Of a DNA stretch of 64,000 bases, positions 39,309 through 52,930 are shown in pieces. A program made the position numbers and the translations under genes. Source of the stretch: Novosphingopyxis sp965218915 (GTDB taxonomy: Bacteria > Pseudomonadota > Alphaproteobacteria > Sphingomonadales > Sphingomonadaceae); contig NZ_OZ244708.1 in the NCBI RefSeq assembly GCF_965218915.1, forward strand, positions 2,294,001 through 2,358,000. The letters run 5' to 3'. The notes beneath the pieces were generated by a model, which worked only from the letters and a program-made list of their open reading frames with translations, was not told where the DNA came from and ran no database searches. The stretch's first letter is position 1. Every line of letters starts with the position of its first letter.

Positions 39309-39630
39309 TCGCGAGACCTCTCCACAGTCAGGCCGCTTTAGCTGGCGCTCGCTGCTTGCACGGTCACATTGGGATGGCACAGATATTCGTGAATCGCCGC
39401 ATAATAGGTGGGTGGGGGGCAACCGACGGTTGCGCAGGAATGAGAGCGGGGCGAGGCTTATCTCATCGACCCGCTCGGGTCGGCGCCGCTTCGGCTGCAA
39501 GACCGCCGTGGTGGCCAAAATGCTGTGTTCGCAGCCTTAGGCCATGCCGCATAGCGCAACTGCGTAGCGAATTATTGCTGCGCCCCGTCAGAGGCTTAGC
39601 CGTACGTTTGGCATGTTTGACCGAGCGTTT
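39309..39630. other. Gene-free gap of about 320 bases
   Basis: No credible coding region, RNA gene or mobile element is visible. Short frames here lack ribosome sites and homology. The only structure noted is a small hairpin (GCAACC / GGTTGC) near 39419-39433. The gap separates two convergent genes. Confidence 0.6.
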
Positions 39631-43173
<3,543 letters not shown>

Positions 43174-43327
43174 GCCGGGAGCCTAACGCGAAAATGGTTA
43201 ATCAGTGTTTAGCGACGCTGGATACCAAGATGTCGATACTTCCGCCCCAAGTAGAACGAAAAAGGGCGGCCCATCACGCGAACGGGCCACCCTTCGATTT
43301 TCAGCGCGATCTTTCGGCGCGGGCCGA

Positions 43328-45418
43328 TCAGGCGATCACGAGGTTATCCGAATAGACATTGTGCAAATTGCCCACCATCGCATGCACGTCCGAACCGAGC
43401 ATCGCACCCCGATCGAAACCGGCGAACGCATCCTGGCTGATCGGACCCATGGCGTGCGATGTAGAGGCACCATCAGTCGAATAGGCCACGAGCTGATCGA
43501 CGAGATTGTTGCCGTGGAAGAGCGCATTGCCGGGCGTGCCATGTCCGCCGGTGGCGTCCTCATAAGCCTTCACCACCCGGAAATAATCCTCGAGACTGAT
43601 TTGGCCGACCTGAAGACCGCCCAGCGTAAGGCTGCTGAGATCATGGCTGTCGACCGCCTTGGCGCCCGTCAATACGAAGGCAAAATCGGCGCCGCCGCCG
43701 TCCACATCGCCGAACACCACAGTGGTCGCGCCGCCGCGAGTCCTCCGATTGACGCCTTCCAGATTGATTCCAAGAGCTCTTTCAACATCGTACGCGCTCG
43801 CGTAACTTATCGTGAACAGCTCGCCGGCTTTGCCATGCGACTTGTCGACCAGATCGAAATTCTGGAACCCGGCCTTGTTGGCATTGGCATCGACGCCGAA
43901 TAGATCGATAATGTCCGTACCCGATTTGAAATCGGTGACGACATCGACCGAAATATTACCTATTTTCGATGCGGTGAGCGTATCGTTGAGTTCGGCCATG
44001 AAGACGTCCGAACCCGCGCCGCCAGTGTAATAATCCACACCGTCGCCGCCCAGGAAGGTATCGTCGCCGGCGTTGCCCGTCAGGTGATTGGTAACCTCGT
44101 TGCCCAGCAGCAGGTCATGACCGCTGCCGCCGATGGCGTTCTCGATCGTCACGCCATAGGCGATCGCGATATTGTCGGTCAGCGCGCCCGCCGGGGGATT
44201 GGCCGCAAGGAAGGCGATATTGCTATCATAGATTTCCCGCGAAATCGGCGGGAAACCGGCCGCTGCGCGGTTGGCGTTGGTTTCTGCGAAGGTCGGCGCC
44301 GAATCGATGGTCACGCCGCCGATGCTCGACAGCGAACCGGCGTGCAGATCGATGATCTGGTTGGTGTCGTAGCCCGATGCGTCGATCGTATCGATGCCGC
44401 CGGCATCCCAGATCGCGGCGACCGGTGCCGGGGTCAGGTCGAAATCGAACGAATCGCGACCGGCGTTGCTGTTGAAACCATAGACCGTGTCGCCCGTGCG
44501 AGTGGTCATGTCGGCCCCGTAGATCGCCTGGATCGCGGCGATATCATGCACCAGCGGGACGCCCGAATAGACCGTCGTCGAGACGTTGAAATCGAAGTTG
44601 CGACCGCCGGTGTTGCTGGCGTTGAAATAGGACATCACGGTGTAGGCGCGGCTGTCCTGATAATATTCCGCGTCGTTGGCGTAGGTGATCGACAGGCCGG
44701 GGGCCGCATTATAGGCGCCCGGGTGGGAGAGACCGAGCGAGTGGCCGATCTCATGGGTCAGCGTCTGTAGACCATAGCCGCCTTCGTCGAGCTGGAAATT
44801 GCTCGCCTGGCTGGCGGAAATCCACACATCGCCGGCGATCGGCTGAATCTGCGCGTTGATCGACGGATCGGAGGTCAGCGTACCGAAGGGCAGACGCGCG
44901 TAAGCTTGCGTCTGCGGCGCGTTGGCGAGATCGCCGAAATTGATGTCGGCATTACCCGCGGTGGTTTCCTGGAAGCTGATCGCGGCGACATCGTCCCAGG
45001 ACTGAATCGCTTCGCGCGCCGCGGCACGCTGCGCCTCGGTAAAGGAGGCGAAATTGAAATATTCCGCCAGACCAAATCCGCCTTGGGGCGTGAAGTAGAC
45101 GTAGCCATTGTCGAACAGCTCGTCCTGATTTTCGAAGAAGCCGTAGGTCAGCACCGTGGGATCGCCATTGCCGCGCTGCGGTGCCGGATCGTTATTGCCG
45201 GTCCAGCTGGCACCGGTGCGATTGAGATGCGCGGCGATCTGATCGAGCGACCAGATCGGTTTGCCATTGGCCGCCGTGGTCCCGGCGCGCGAATCCGCGG
45301 AAGCGCCCTGCGTGTCAGGATCAGTGTTCGTTGGAGATACGGTCGTCGTATCCTTGAAATATTCCGGCTTCAGAATATCCGGATGAAAATTGAATTTACT
45401 CGCTCTGATTTTCGGCAT
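43328..45418 (-). CDS. Serralysin-family (M10) RTX metalloprotease
   Basis: A 696-residue secreted zinc protease. HEIGHSLGLSHPG near residue 222 is the HExxHxxGxxH site and YTVMSYF supplies the Met-turn. C-terminal to it are calcium-binding RTX nonapeptides (GGSGHDLLLG, GNAGDDTFLGGDGVDYYTG, GGAGSDVF), and there is no N-terminal signal peptide, so secretion by a type I system is expected. The TolC-ABC-HlyD operon immediately upstream (45722-50361) is the probable exporter. The ~200-residue tail after the RTX block is longer than usual and is not recognised. No inhibitor gene is adjacent. Confidence 0.94.
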   Translation of the reverse strand: MPKIRASKFNFHPDILKPEYFKDTTTVSPTNTDPDTQGASADSRAGTTAANGKPIWSLDQIAAHLNRTGASWTGNNDPAPQRGNGDPTVLTYGFFENQDELFDNGYVYFTPQGGFGLAEYFNFASFTEAQRAAAREAIQSWDDVAAISFQETTAGNADINFGDLANAPQTQAYARLPFGTLTSDPSINAQIQPIAGDVWISASQASNFQLDEGGYGLQTLTHEIGHSLGLSHPGAYNAAPGLSITYANDAEYYQDSRAYTVMSYFNASNTGGRNFDFNVSTTVYSGVPLVHDIAAIQAIYGADMTTRTGDTVYGFNSNAGRDSFDFDLTPAPVAAIWDAGGIDTIDASGYDTNQIIDLHAGSLSSIGGVTIDSAPTFAETNANRAAAGFPPISREIYDSNIAFLAANPPAGALTDNIAIAYGVTIENAIGGSGHDLLLGNEVTNHLTGNAGDDTFLGGDGVDYYTGGAGSDVFMAELNDTLTASKIGNISVDVVTDFKSGTDIIDLFGVDANANKAGFQNFDLVDKSHGKAGELFTISYASAYDVERALGINLEGVNRRTRGGATTVVFGDVDGGGADFAFVLTGAKAVDSHDLSSLTLGGLQVGQISLEDYFRVVKAYEDATGGHGTPGNALFHGNNLVDQLVAYSTDGASTSHAMGPISQDAFAGFDRGAMLGSDVHAMVGNLHNVYSDNLVIA

Positions 45419-45511
45419 GTCTCAACTCCCTGTGAAAATAGGTTTATGTCATGATTTCATCGGTGGCAAATCGGGGCATCGCAAGCAGCGGCGGCGCTGA
45501 TAAAAGGCAGG

Positions 45512-45547
45512 TTGCGGCATGACCCTGACCTCATGGTCATGCCGCAA
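45512..45547 (-). terminator. Strong 13-bp hairpin after the type I secretion operon
   Basis: Perfect 13-bp arms (TTGCGGCATGACC at 45512-45524, GGTCATGCCGCAA at 45535-45547) with a 10-base loop. On the minus strand it is followed by CCTGCC and TTTT. It lies between hlyD and the protease gene in a 303-base gap, so it probably ends the secretion operon and makes the protease a separate unit. Nothing else is evident in the gap. Confidence 0.65.
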
Positions 45548-45721
45548 TCAGCGATAGTCAGACTGCTGGCGACGGAAATAGCTTCGGCCCCTCCCCCGAC
45601 CGGACAGGAAACGGCATCCGGACTCACATGAAAATTGCTAGAATTGACGCCATGTTACAGCAAGACGACAGTGAAACTTTTAGACCAAACGACGTTTGCC
45701 GGCGACCAACGACATTTGTCT

Positions 45722-47026
45722 TCATTCGCGGAACGCGCGTTCGCGCAGGCGGGTGATCGGCGTCAGGATATAACTCAGCACCGAGCGTTTGTCGCCGAGC
45801 AGGCTGATCGAGGCGGTCATGCCCGGCCCGATCGCCAGCGCCTTGCCCGACGGCGTCGTCAGCTTCTGAGAATCGGCGCGCACGGTGACCAGATAATAGC
45901 TGTCGCCGGTGCGCTGGTCCTCGGTCGCGTCGGGGCTGATCGTCACGACCTGGCCGTGGAGCGAACCGTAAATCGCCGAGTCGTAAGCGGTAATGTCGAT
46001 GCGTGCCTTCTGATCCAGGCGCACGAAGCCGATATCTTGCGGTCGCACGCGCGCCTCCATCACCAGATTGTCGTCGCTTGGTACGAGTTCGACCAACGGC
46101 TGCCCCGCGGACACGCTGCCGCCGACGGTGGAGACGAGCACGCGGTTGATGCGGCCGGCGACGGGGGCCTGCAGCACCTTGCGGGCCGCCTTGTCGGCCA
46201 AGGCGGGCAGCGATTCCTCGCGCGCGAACGATTCCGCTTGGGTCGAAGCCAGTTCGGTCGCCGCCTGACTGCGCCAATCCTGCCGCGCCTGGGCGAGCGA
46301 CGCGCGTGCTTCCGCGACGCTGGCCTGCGCGCGGCTGATTGCCTGCGCCGCTGCCGCAACATCGCTGCTGGCGACCGACGCGCGGCTCTGCAATTGCACT
46401 AGCGACATGCGCGGCTCGATCCCGCGTTCGACCAGCGGGCGGATCGTTTCCAGTTCCTCCTGCGCCGAATCGCGCGCGGTGACGCGCGACTGATAGGCCG
46501 CCTGCGCCTCGGCAACGGCGCGCTGGGCCTGCGCGATGCGCGCGTTGGCGGCGGCCGTCAGGCTGGAAAGATCGGCGGCGCGCGCGGCATAGAGGCTGCG
46601 CTCGATGTCGATCTGCTCGCGCTGCTGCGGAGAGCCGGCCTGCGGGAAGCGCGGCGCACGACCGGACACCTCCGCCTCCAACCGCGCGATGCGGACATTC
46701 TGCGCGGATAGCGTCGACTGTGTGCTGCCCAGGTCCGAACTGGCCTGCGTCTCGTCGAGACGAACCAGTGGCTGGCCAGCTTTCACCTCGTCGCCGGGTT
46801 TCACCAATATGTCCTGGACGACGCCGCCTTCCAGGTTGGAGATCACCTGCAATTGCGAGCTGGGCACTACGCGGCCCGGCGCGCGCACGCTGCGGTCCAG
46901 ATCGGCGGTGGCCGCCCAGATCACCGCGACCACAATAAACGCCAGGATCGCCCACAGCAGGATGTTGGACGCCGCGCGCGGTTTCAGCCGCGTGGTCATG
47001 TCCTCGAGATGCGTTTCGCTATCCAT
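45722..47026 (-). CDS. Type I secretion membrane-fusion protein (HlyD family)
   Basis: A 434-residue periplasmic adaptor. One N-terminal membrane segment (AILAFIVVAVIWAATADLD) is followed by VRAPGRVVPSSQLQVISNLE (the lipoyl half-motif), a long coiled coil (~residues 90-270), the second lipoyl half (VLQAPVAGRINRV) and the beta-barrel region (DIGFVRLDQKARIDITAYD). It links the ABC protein to TolC. It starts 4 bases after the ABC gene's stop. Confidence 0.95.
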   Translation of the reverse strand: MDSETHLEDMTTRLKPRAASNILLWAILAFIVVAVIWAATADLDRSVRAPGRVVPSSQLQVISNLEGGVVQDILVKPGDEVKAGQPLVRLDETQASSDLGSTQSTLSAQNVRIARLEAEVSGRAPRFPQAGSPQQREQIDIERSLYAARAADLSSLTAAANARIAQAQRAVAEAQAAYQSRVTARDSAQEELETIRPLVERGIEPRMSLVQLQSRASVASSDVAAAAQAISRAQASVAEARASLAQARQDWRSQAATELASTQAESFAREESLPALADKAARKVLQAPVAGRINRVLVSTVGGSVSAGQPLVELVPSDDNLVMEARVRPQDIGFVRLDQKARIDITAYDSAIYGSLHGQVVTISPDATEDQRTGDSYYLVTVRADSQKLTTPSGKALAIGPGMTASISLLGDKRSVLSYILTPITRLRERAFRE

Positions 47027-47029
47027 CGA

Positions 47030-48760
47030 TCAAGCCGCCACCCGCGCTTGTCCCATTTTCTGCAGCATCGCGTCGCGCGGCCCGTCGCTGGCGAGCTTGC
47101 CGCGGTCGATCACCATGATGCGGTCGACCAGCCGGAGCAGGCTGGGCCGGTGCGTCACCAGCACCAGCGTGCGGCCCTTCATCTCCTCGCTCAGGCGCTC
47201 GATCAGCTCGCTTTCGCTGCGCGCATCCATCGCGCTGGTAGGCTCGTCGAACAGCAGGATCGGCGGGCGCCCGGCCAGCGCGCGCGCGATGGTGATCGAC
47301 TGGCGCTGCCCGCCCGAAAGCCCCTCGCCGCGATCGGCCAGGATCAGATCATAGCCGTTGGTGACGCCGCCCATGAACTCGTGCGTGCCGGACAGGCGCG
47401 CCGCGCGCAGCATCTCCTCGTCGTCCACGCCCTCGCGGTCGAGCGCGATATTTTCGCGCACGCTGCCCGAAAGCAGCGTCGTTTCCTGCACCACCGTGCC
47501 GATGCGCGCGCGCATGTCCGCGGGCGAGAGCTGGCGGATGTCGTTGCCGTCGATCAGCACGAGCCCCTCCTGCGGCTCGTACAGCCCCAGCAGCAGACGC
47601 GCGATGGTCGACTTGCCCGAGCCCACCCGCCCGATCAGCGCGACATGCTCGCCCGGCCGGATCGTGAAGTTGATCCCGTCGAGCGCCTTTTCGCTCTTGT
47701 TCGGATAGGTCAGCGAGACGCCGCGAAACTCGACCTCGCCTTCGAAGGTGGACGGGCTCAGCGGCTGGTCGGTCGGCCCTTCCGGCGGCAGCGCCATCAT
47801 GCCCTGCACCTGATCATAGGCGGTGCGCGTGGCCGACATCCGCGAGAGCAGGCTCGCGATGGTCGCCAGCGGCTGGACCGCGCGGCCCGACAAAATCGAA
47901 CAGGCGACCAGCCCGCCCATGGTGAGTTTGTTGTCGGCGATCATGAACACGCCCGCGACCACCACCCCGGCATAGGACAGGGTGTTGACCGTGGTCGCCA
48001 CGGTGACCGCGATGCTGGAGACCAGCCGCTGGCGCAGCGAGCTGTCGGCGTGCTCGTCGATCGCCTTCATCCAGCGCTTGCGCAGCAGCGGCGTGGCGTT
48101 GCTCGATTTCACTGTCTCGATCGATCCGATCGCCTCCACCAGCACGCCCTGCTTGTGCAGCCCGCCGTTCATCGCGCGCGCCGACAGCCGGTCGAGCGAG
48201 GGCTTGGTCATCAGACCGACTCCGACGACCAGCGGGATCATCGCCAGCGGCACGAACACGATCGGGCCGCCGATCAGCGCGATCACCGCCAGCGTGAGCA
48301 GGATGAACGGCACGTCGACCAGCGCGGTGACGCTGGCCGAGGCGAAGAAATCGCGCAGCGTTTCGAGCTCGCGCATCATCCCGGTCAGCGATCCGGTCGA
48401 GCCGCGCTTCAGACCAAGACGGATGCGCATCATCCGGTCGAACACCCGCGCGCCGATATCGCGGTCGATGTCCGCGCCGGCGAGATCGACGAAATAGGCG
48501 CGCAGGATACGGATGACGAAATCGAACAACAGCACGATGACCAGCCCGATCGACAGCGCGATCAGCGATTCGGTGGCGTTGTTGGGGACCACGCGGTCGT
48601 AGACGGTCATCGTGAACAGCGACGTGACGAGCCCGAAGACGTTGATCATCGCCGCGGCCAGGCCGACCTTGATATAGGTGCCGCGATTGGCGCTCATCGG
48701 CTCGGTCAGCCAGGCCGCGAAGCGGGGCGGCTTCTCCTCGTACAGATGCTGCTCGCTCAT
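47030..48760 (-). CDS. Type I secretion ABC permease/ATPase (LssB type)
   Basis: A 576-residue exporter with an N-terminal membrane domain and a C-terminal ATPase: Walker A IGRVGSGKST, signature GLSGGQRQSITIARAL, Walker B ILLFDEPTSAMD, H-loop LVTHRPSL. No C39 peptidase domain precedes the membrane region, as expected for a system exporting RTX proteins with C-terminal signals. It overlaps the tolC stop by 4 bases. Confidence 0.94.
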   Translation of the reverse strand: MSEQHLYEEKPPRFAAWLTEPMSANRGTYIKVGLAAAMINVFGLVTSLFTMTVYDRVVPNNATESLIALSIGLVIVLLFDFVIRILRAYFVDLAGADIDRDIGARVFDRMMRIRLGLKRGSTGSLTGMMRELETLRDFFASASVTALVDVPFILLTLAVIALIGGPIVFVPLAMIPLVVGVGLMTKPSLDRLSARAMNGGLHKQGVLVEAIGSIETVKSSNATPLLRKRWMKAIDEHADSSLRQRLVSSIAVTVATTVNTLSYAGVVVAGVFMIADNKLTMGGLVACSILSGRAVQPLATIASLLSRMSATRTAYDQVQGMMALPPEGPTDQPLSPSTFEGEVEFRGVSLTYPNKSEKALDGINFTIRPGEHVALIGRVGSGKSTIARLLLGLYEPQEGLVLIDGNDIRQLSPADMRARIGTVVQETTLLSGSVRENIALDREGVDDEEMLRAARLSGTHEFMGGVTNGYDLILADRGEGLSGGQRQSITIARALAGRPPILLFDEPTSAMDARSESELIERLSEEMKGRTLVLVTHRPSLLRLVDRIMVIDRGKLASDGPRDAMLQKMGQARVAA

Positions 48761-50361
48761 CGTTCGATCTCCCCGGACGGCGGCACGTCGATCTCGTCCA
48801 GCAGCAGGCCGGACCGCGCCAGCAAGGTGTAGCGCGCGGTGCCGAGCTCGGTCATCACCTGGACGTAGCGCGCGGCCACCTGAAAGAAATTGTTCTGCGC
48901 CGACAGCACGTCGATCAGCGTGCCGCGCGAGACGCGAAAGCGCTCGACCAGCACGTCGCGCGAGCGGCGACTTGCGAGATAATTGACCTCGATCGCCTCG
49001 GCCGCGCTGCGCAGCGATTGCAGGTCCGACCAGGCGATCCGTGCATCGCGCACCGCCTGGTTGCGCACCCGGTTATAGGTCGCCGCGCTGCCCTGCTCGC
49101 GCGCTTCGGCGGCGTTGACGAGCGCCGGCCCCGCGCCTCCGATCCGCGTGGTCAGCGAGAGGTTCGCGCGCACGTCGTAATCGCGAGAATTGTCGAGAAA
49201 GCCGTAGCGCCCGGCGTCGACCCCGGCGGTCACACGCGGCATCAGATCGGCGCTGGCGGCGCGGCGATCGCGCGTGGCGGCGTCGGCCTGTTTCTGCGCG
49301 GCAAGGACGCTGGGGATCCGTTCGGCGGCGCGCTCGGTCTCGTCCAGCGTCGACTCCGGCGCGAGCATGGGCACCAGCCCCAATTCGGCCGGCGGCTTCA
49401 GCCCGGTGAGCTCAATATAATTGGCTTCGGCATTGGCCAGCGCGCGCTCGAAATCCGCCTGCTGCGCCTCGGCCGAGGCGATATAGCTTTCGACCTGTGC
49501 GATATCGCCCTGCGCCGAGACGCCCTGATCGATGCGCTGCTGCACCAGCGCGCGCAGGCTGTCCTGCGTCGCGCCGAAAGCATTGCCGAGGCGCACCAGC
49601 GCGCGGTAGCCGAACACATTATTCCACGCGCCTACCGCACGCAGTGCGATTTCGGTGCCGATCTCGCTCTCGCCATATTCTGCGGCCGCGACCCGGTCCT
49701 TCTCCGCCGCGACGCGGTTGCTGGTCGAACCGAAATCCAGCAGCGGCTGCTGCACGCGCAGCAGCCCGTCGGCGCGCGAGCGCGGACGCGAGCGCTCGAG
49801 CAAATTGTCCGGATCGTTGGAGAACCCGCGAGCGATCGTGTTGAAATAGGTGAAACTGACATCGGCGACCGGATAGCGGCCGGCTTCTGCATAGGCCTGC
49901 TCGGCGCGCGCCTCGTCGGTCTGCGCCAGCGCCTCCTCGGTCGCGGGATGATTGGCGATGGCGGCGGCGACCACCCGCCGGAATTCCTCGGCATCGCTGT
50001 GCAGGTGCATCATCGCCAGGATCGGGTCGTTCGATGCATCGATCGCCAGCGGATCGCGCACCGGCGGGGGCAGCGGCGTTTCCTGCCCCGGCGGCGCGCG
50101 CAGGATATCGGTCTGCGGCTCCCCGTCGATGCGCAGCCGCTCGGCAGGGCCGACGGGCGACACCGGCGGCAGTTCGCGCGTCACTTCGGGGTCGGTGCGT
50201 TCAGGGACCACCGGATCGGTGGTGACGGGATCGGTGCGGGCGGGGTCGATAATCTCGGCCGGCGTCGGCTCGATCGGACGCGGCGTCGCGCCCTGCTGCG
50301 GATCGGACTGCAACGACTGGATGAGCAGCACCAGCGGCAACGCGGCCGCGGCGATGGTCAT
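48757..50361 (-). CDS. TolC-family outer-membrane efflux protein
   Basis: A 534-residue outer-membrane channel. A short hydrophobic N terminus (PLVLLIQSLQ) and a ~100-residue Pro/Thr-rich linker precede the OEP domain, whose two repeats include VQQPLLDFGSTSNRVAAEKD and SLTTRIGGAGPALVNAAEAR. The extended Pro-rich segment is unusual and may span the periplasm or contact peptidoglycan. First gene of the tolC-ABC-hlyD operon. The true start could lie slightly differently because no strong ribosome site is seen. Confidence 0.9.
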   Translation of the reverse strand: MTIAAAALPLVLLIQSLQSDPQQGATPRPIEPTPAEIIDPARTDPVTTDPVVPERTDPEVTRELPPVSPVGPAERLRIDGEPQTDILRAPPGQETPLPPPVRDPLAIDASNDPILAMMHLHSDAEEFRRVVAAAIANHPATEEALAQTDEARAEQAYAEAGRYPVADVSFTYFNTIARGFSNDPDNLLERSRPRSRADGLLRVQQPLLDFGSTSNRVAAEKDRVAAAEYGESEIGTEIALRAVGAWNNVFGYRALVRLGNAFGATQDSLRALVQQRIDQGVSAQGDIAQVESYIASAEAQQADFERALANAEANYIELTGLKPPAELGLVPMLAPESTLDETERAAERIPSVLAAQKQADAATRDRRAASADLMPRVTAGVDAGRYGFLDNSRDYDVRANLSLTTRIGGAGPALVNAAEAREQGSAATYNRVRNQAVRDARIAWSDLQSLRSAAEAIEVNYLASRRSRDVLVERFRVSRGTLIDVLSAQNNFFQVAARYVQVMTELGTARYTLLARSGLLLDEIDVPPSGEIER

Positions 50362-50551
50362 GACCGCCAGCCATGAAATTCAGCCATGTCGAATCCACCC
50401 CAGCTATACCGGCCTTCCCGCTCCTGCCATTACCGTTTGGCCGGTAACGACGGACCTCCATGCGGACGCCGGATCAAACGCAAAGGAAAAGTCTTACTAT
50501 CTTGCCCTTTGGCTTAGCAACCCCCCTTTGAGGATGCGGGAAACCTGACCT

Positions 50552-50657
50552 CGTCATTGCGAGCGAAGCGAAGCAATCCAGAGCAGTTGTAGCGCTGTTG
50601 TCGCCCTGGATTGCTTCGTCGCCCCGGATCAAGTCCGGGCTCCTCGCAATAACGACG
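50552..50657. repeat. Composite palindromic REP-like element
   Basis: Outer arms CGTCATTGCGAG and CTCGCAATAACGACG enclose 13-bp arms CGAAGCAATCCAG (50569-50581) and CTGGATTGCTTCG (50606-50618), plus a small CCCGGA/TCCGGG hairpin. Such 'CGTCATTGCGAGC' elements are scattered between genes in many Sphingomonadales. It fills most of the 433-base gap between tolC and the hydrolase; the rest shows nothing. Confidence 0.75.
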
Positions 50658-50794
50658 CGGGGGGGGCCACCAAGAGCAAGCGCATCGGTGGTGGTGGCGC
50701 GGCGCGGCTTGAGCTAAGGCGCTGACAATGTTAACCCTCTCATCCACAACCGTGCCCCCCGGCCCCGCCTTTTGCCGCATGAAGGCGCACTGAA

Positions 50795-51520
50795 ATGGCG
50801 CGGTTCATGCTGATCTCCGGCGCCTGGCACGCCGCCTGGTGCTGGGAAAAGCTGGCGCCGCTGCTGGAGGCCAGGGGGCATCATGTGGCCGCGCCCGATC
50901 TCACCGGCATGGCGCGCGGCCAGCCGCAATTCGCCGAGCGGATGACGATCGCCGCTTGGGCTGACCAGATCGCCGAACTGCTGCGCGATAGCCCCGAACA
51001 GGTCATGTTGGTCGGCCACAGCCGCGGCGGACTGGTGATCAGCGAGGCCGCCGAGCGCGTGCCGGAAAAGATCCGGCAGCTGGTCTATCTGTCCGCCTTT
51101 TTGCTACCGAACGGCGCGTCGATCGGGCGAACCGCAGCGACAATCGATCGCGGCGTCACGCCCGACAAGCTCGAGCCCGGTTCGGCCGAGGGGTTTCTGG
51201 TGGTGAAACGCGGTCTGGCGGTGCCGACATTCTACCACCGCTGCGACGCGCAGGACGCCGCCGCCTCGGTCGACCGGCTGGTGCCCGAGCCGGTAACCAG
51301 CTTCACTACCCCCGCCCGTCTGACGGATGCAAATTTCGGCAGCCGCAAGCGCGGCTATATCGAATGCAGCGACGACCATGCCGTCCCGCTCGACCTGCAG
51401 CGGGCCATGCAACAGACGCTGCCTTGCGATCCAGTGGTGACGCTGGAAAGCGACCATTCGCCCTTCTACTCCGCGCCCGAGGCGCTGGCCGACGCGCTCG
51501 GAACCATGGCGGAGGCCTGA
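50795..51520 (+). CDS. Alpha/beta-hydrolase
   Basis: A 241-residue hydrolase of the esterase/hydroxynitrile-lyase-like group. The nucleophile elbow is VGHSRGGLV and the oxyanion region is LISGAWHAAWCWEKL. The catalytic His is in ESDHSPFYSAPE. There is no signal peptide. The sequence resembles salicylate-esterase/EstC-like proteins; the substrate is unknown. Confidence 0.9.
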   Translation: MARFMLISGAWHAAWCWEKLAPLLEARGHHVAAPDLTGMARGQPQFAERMTIAAWADQIAELLRDSPEQVMLVGHSRGGLVISEAAERVPEKIRQLVYLSAFLLPNGASIGRTAATIDRGVTPDKLEPGSAEGFLVVKRGLAVPTFYHRCDAQDAAASVDRLVPEPVTSFTTPARLTDANFGSRKRGYIECSDDHAVPLDLQRAMQQTLPCDPVVTLESDHSPFYSAPEALADALGTMAEA

Positions 51521-51579
51521 TCGATGGACCGCCGGGAAATCTCTTTGGAGCGGAAGCGTTCGCGCGGCGTTGGCGCAGC

Positions 51580-52356
51580 ATGAGAATACATATCCACTCG
51601 CAGCTCGACTACACGTTCGAGCAGCCCACCGACATCCTGCTGCAGATCGAAGCGGCGATCATCCCCGAGCAATCGGTCGAAAAGGCGCATATCACGCTGC
51701 CCGATACCGCGCATTTCGCGCGGGTCGGCGGTCATAACGATATCGGCGAGCGCATCTGGCTGCGCGCCGAGGGCGCGGTGAGCATCGCCTATGACGCGAC
51801 GGTGCGGATCGACCGGATCATCGCCGACATCGCGGGCCTCGCCTATGTCCCGCCGCACCAGCTGCCGGGCGAGACGGTCGAATATCTCTGGCCGTCGCGC
51901 TATTGCCCGTCCGACCAGTTCCAGAGCTTCGTCGATGCCGAGTTCGGATCGCTGGAGGGCGGCGCCAAGATCGCCGCGATGCGCGACTGGATCGAGGATC
52001 GTTTCTCCTACGTCCCCGGCTCCAGCGGCAGCGACACCACCGCGCTGGAGACATTCGTGAAGCGCGAGGGCGTGTGCCGCGATTATGCGCATGTGATGGT
52101 GACGCTGGCGCGCGCGGCGGCGATCCCCGCGCGGATCGTGGCGGTCTACGCGCTGGGCGTCGAGCCGCAGGATTTCCACGCGGTCGCCGAGGTGTTCCTG
52201 GGCGGCGAATGGCATCTGGTCGACGCCACCGGCATGGCCGAGGAGGGCGGCATGGCCAAGATCGGCGTGGGCCGCGACGCCGCCGACGTGTCCTTCCTCA
52301 CCGCCTATGGCTTTGCCCAGATGAACGGACAGAGCGTGGATGTCGAGCGGGTCTGA
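51580..52356 (+). CDS. Transglutaminase-like cysteine protease-fold protein
   Basis: A 258-residue protein with an N-terminal beta-sandwich region and a transglutaminase core. The catalytic triad is visible as Cys in REGVCRDYAHVM, His in DFHAVAEVFL and Asp in WHLVDATG. Bacterial members act as peptidases or amidases rather than cross-linkers. ATG 51580 gives the conserved start (MRIHIHSQLDYTF). It follows the hydrolase by 59 bases. Confidence 0.92.
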   Translation: MRIHIHSQLDYTFEQPTDILLQIEAAIIPEQSVEKAHITLPDTAHFARVGGHNDIGERIWLRAEGAVSIAYDATVRIDRIIADIAGLAYVPPHQLPGETVEYLWPSRYCPSDQFQSFVDAEFGSLEGGAKIAAMRDWIEDRFSYVPGSSGSDTTALETFVKREGVCRDYAHVMVTLARAAAIPARIVAVYALGVEPQDFHAVAEVFLGGEWHLVDATGMAEEGGMAKIGVGRDAADVSFLTAYGFAQMNGQSVDVERV

Positions 52357-52360
52357 TCGA

Positions 52361-52798
52361 TCATCCTTTGATGGCCACCAGCACCACGCCGAGCGAAATC
52401 AGGGCGATGCCGATCCAGCCGCGCAAGCTCAGATGCTCGCCGAGCAGCAGCGCGCCGAAGATCGCGACCAACACGACGCTGAGCTTGTCGACCGGCGCCA
52501 CCTGCGCCGCCTGCCCGATGTCGAGCGCCCGGAAATAGCAAAGCCAGGATGCGCCCGTGGCGAGGCCCGACAGTATCAGGAAAACGATCGCCCGGCGCGG
52601 GATCGGGCCGGGCGCGGCGAACTGGCCGGTGACGATCAGCAACATCCCCAGTGCGGCCGCCACGACGATGGTCCGGATGAAAGTGGCGAGATCCGAATTG
52701 ATCCCGGCCACGCCGAGTTTGGCAAGAATGGCGGTCATCGCTGCGAATATCGCCGAGAGCAGCGCCCAGAACTGCCAGTTTGCCGCGAAGAATCTCAT
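52361..52798 (-). CDS. Single-EamA-domain transporter
   Basis: A 145-residue membrane protein with about five segments, equal to one half of a DMT transporter. FGALLLGEHLSLRGWIGIAL is the EamA repeat's end motif. Half-size members are thought to function as dimers. GGAGG precedes the ATG. It is convergent with the transglutaminase gene (4 bases between stops). Substrate unknown. Confidence 0.9.
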   Translation of the reverse strand: MRFFAANWQFWALLSAIFAAMTAILAKLGVAGINSDLATFIRTIVVAAALGMLLIVTGQFAAPGPIPRRAIVFLILSGLATGASWLCYFRALDIGQAAQVAPVDKLSVVLVAIFGALLLGEHLSLRGWIGIALISLGVVLVAIKG

Positions 52799-52930
52799 GA
52801 TACCCCTCCTGTCGCCATGCCGTAAACGCTAGCAGTTCCCGCGGCGCCCGTCGCATGCATAAGCCGGTGGCCAAGCCCGCCCGCTTCGCCTTAGGATGCG
52901 GACGACATACTTCCCTTCCCCGGAGCAGCC

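Noticed and set aside
45624..46955. A 443-residue frame overlapping the HlyD gene
   Set aside because: Same strand but out of frame with hlyD; Gly/Arg-rich composition typical of GC-rich shadow frames.
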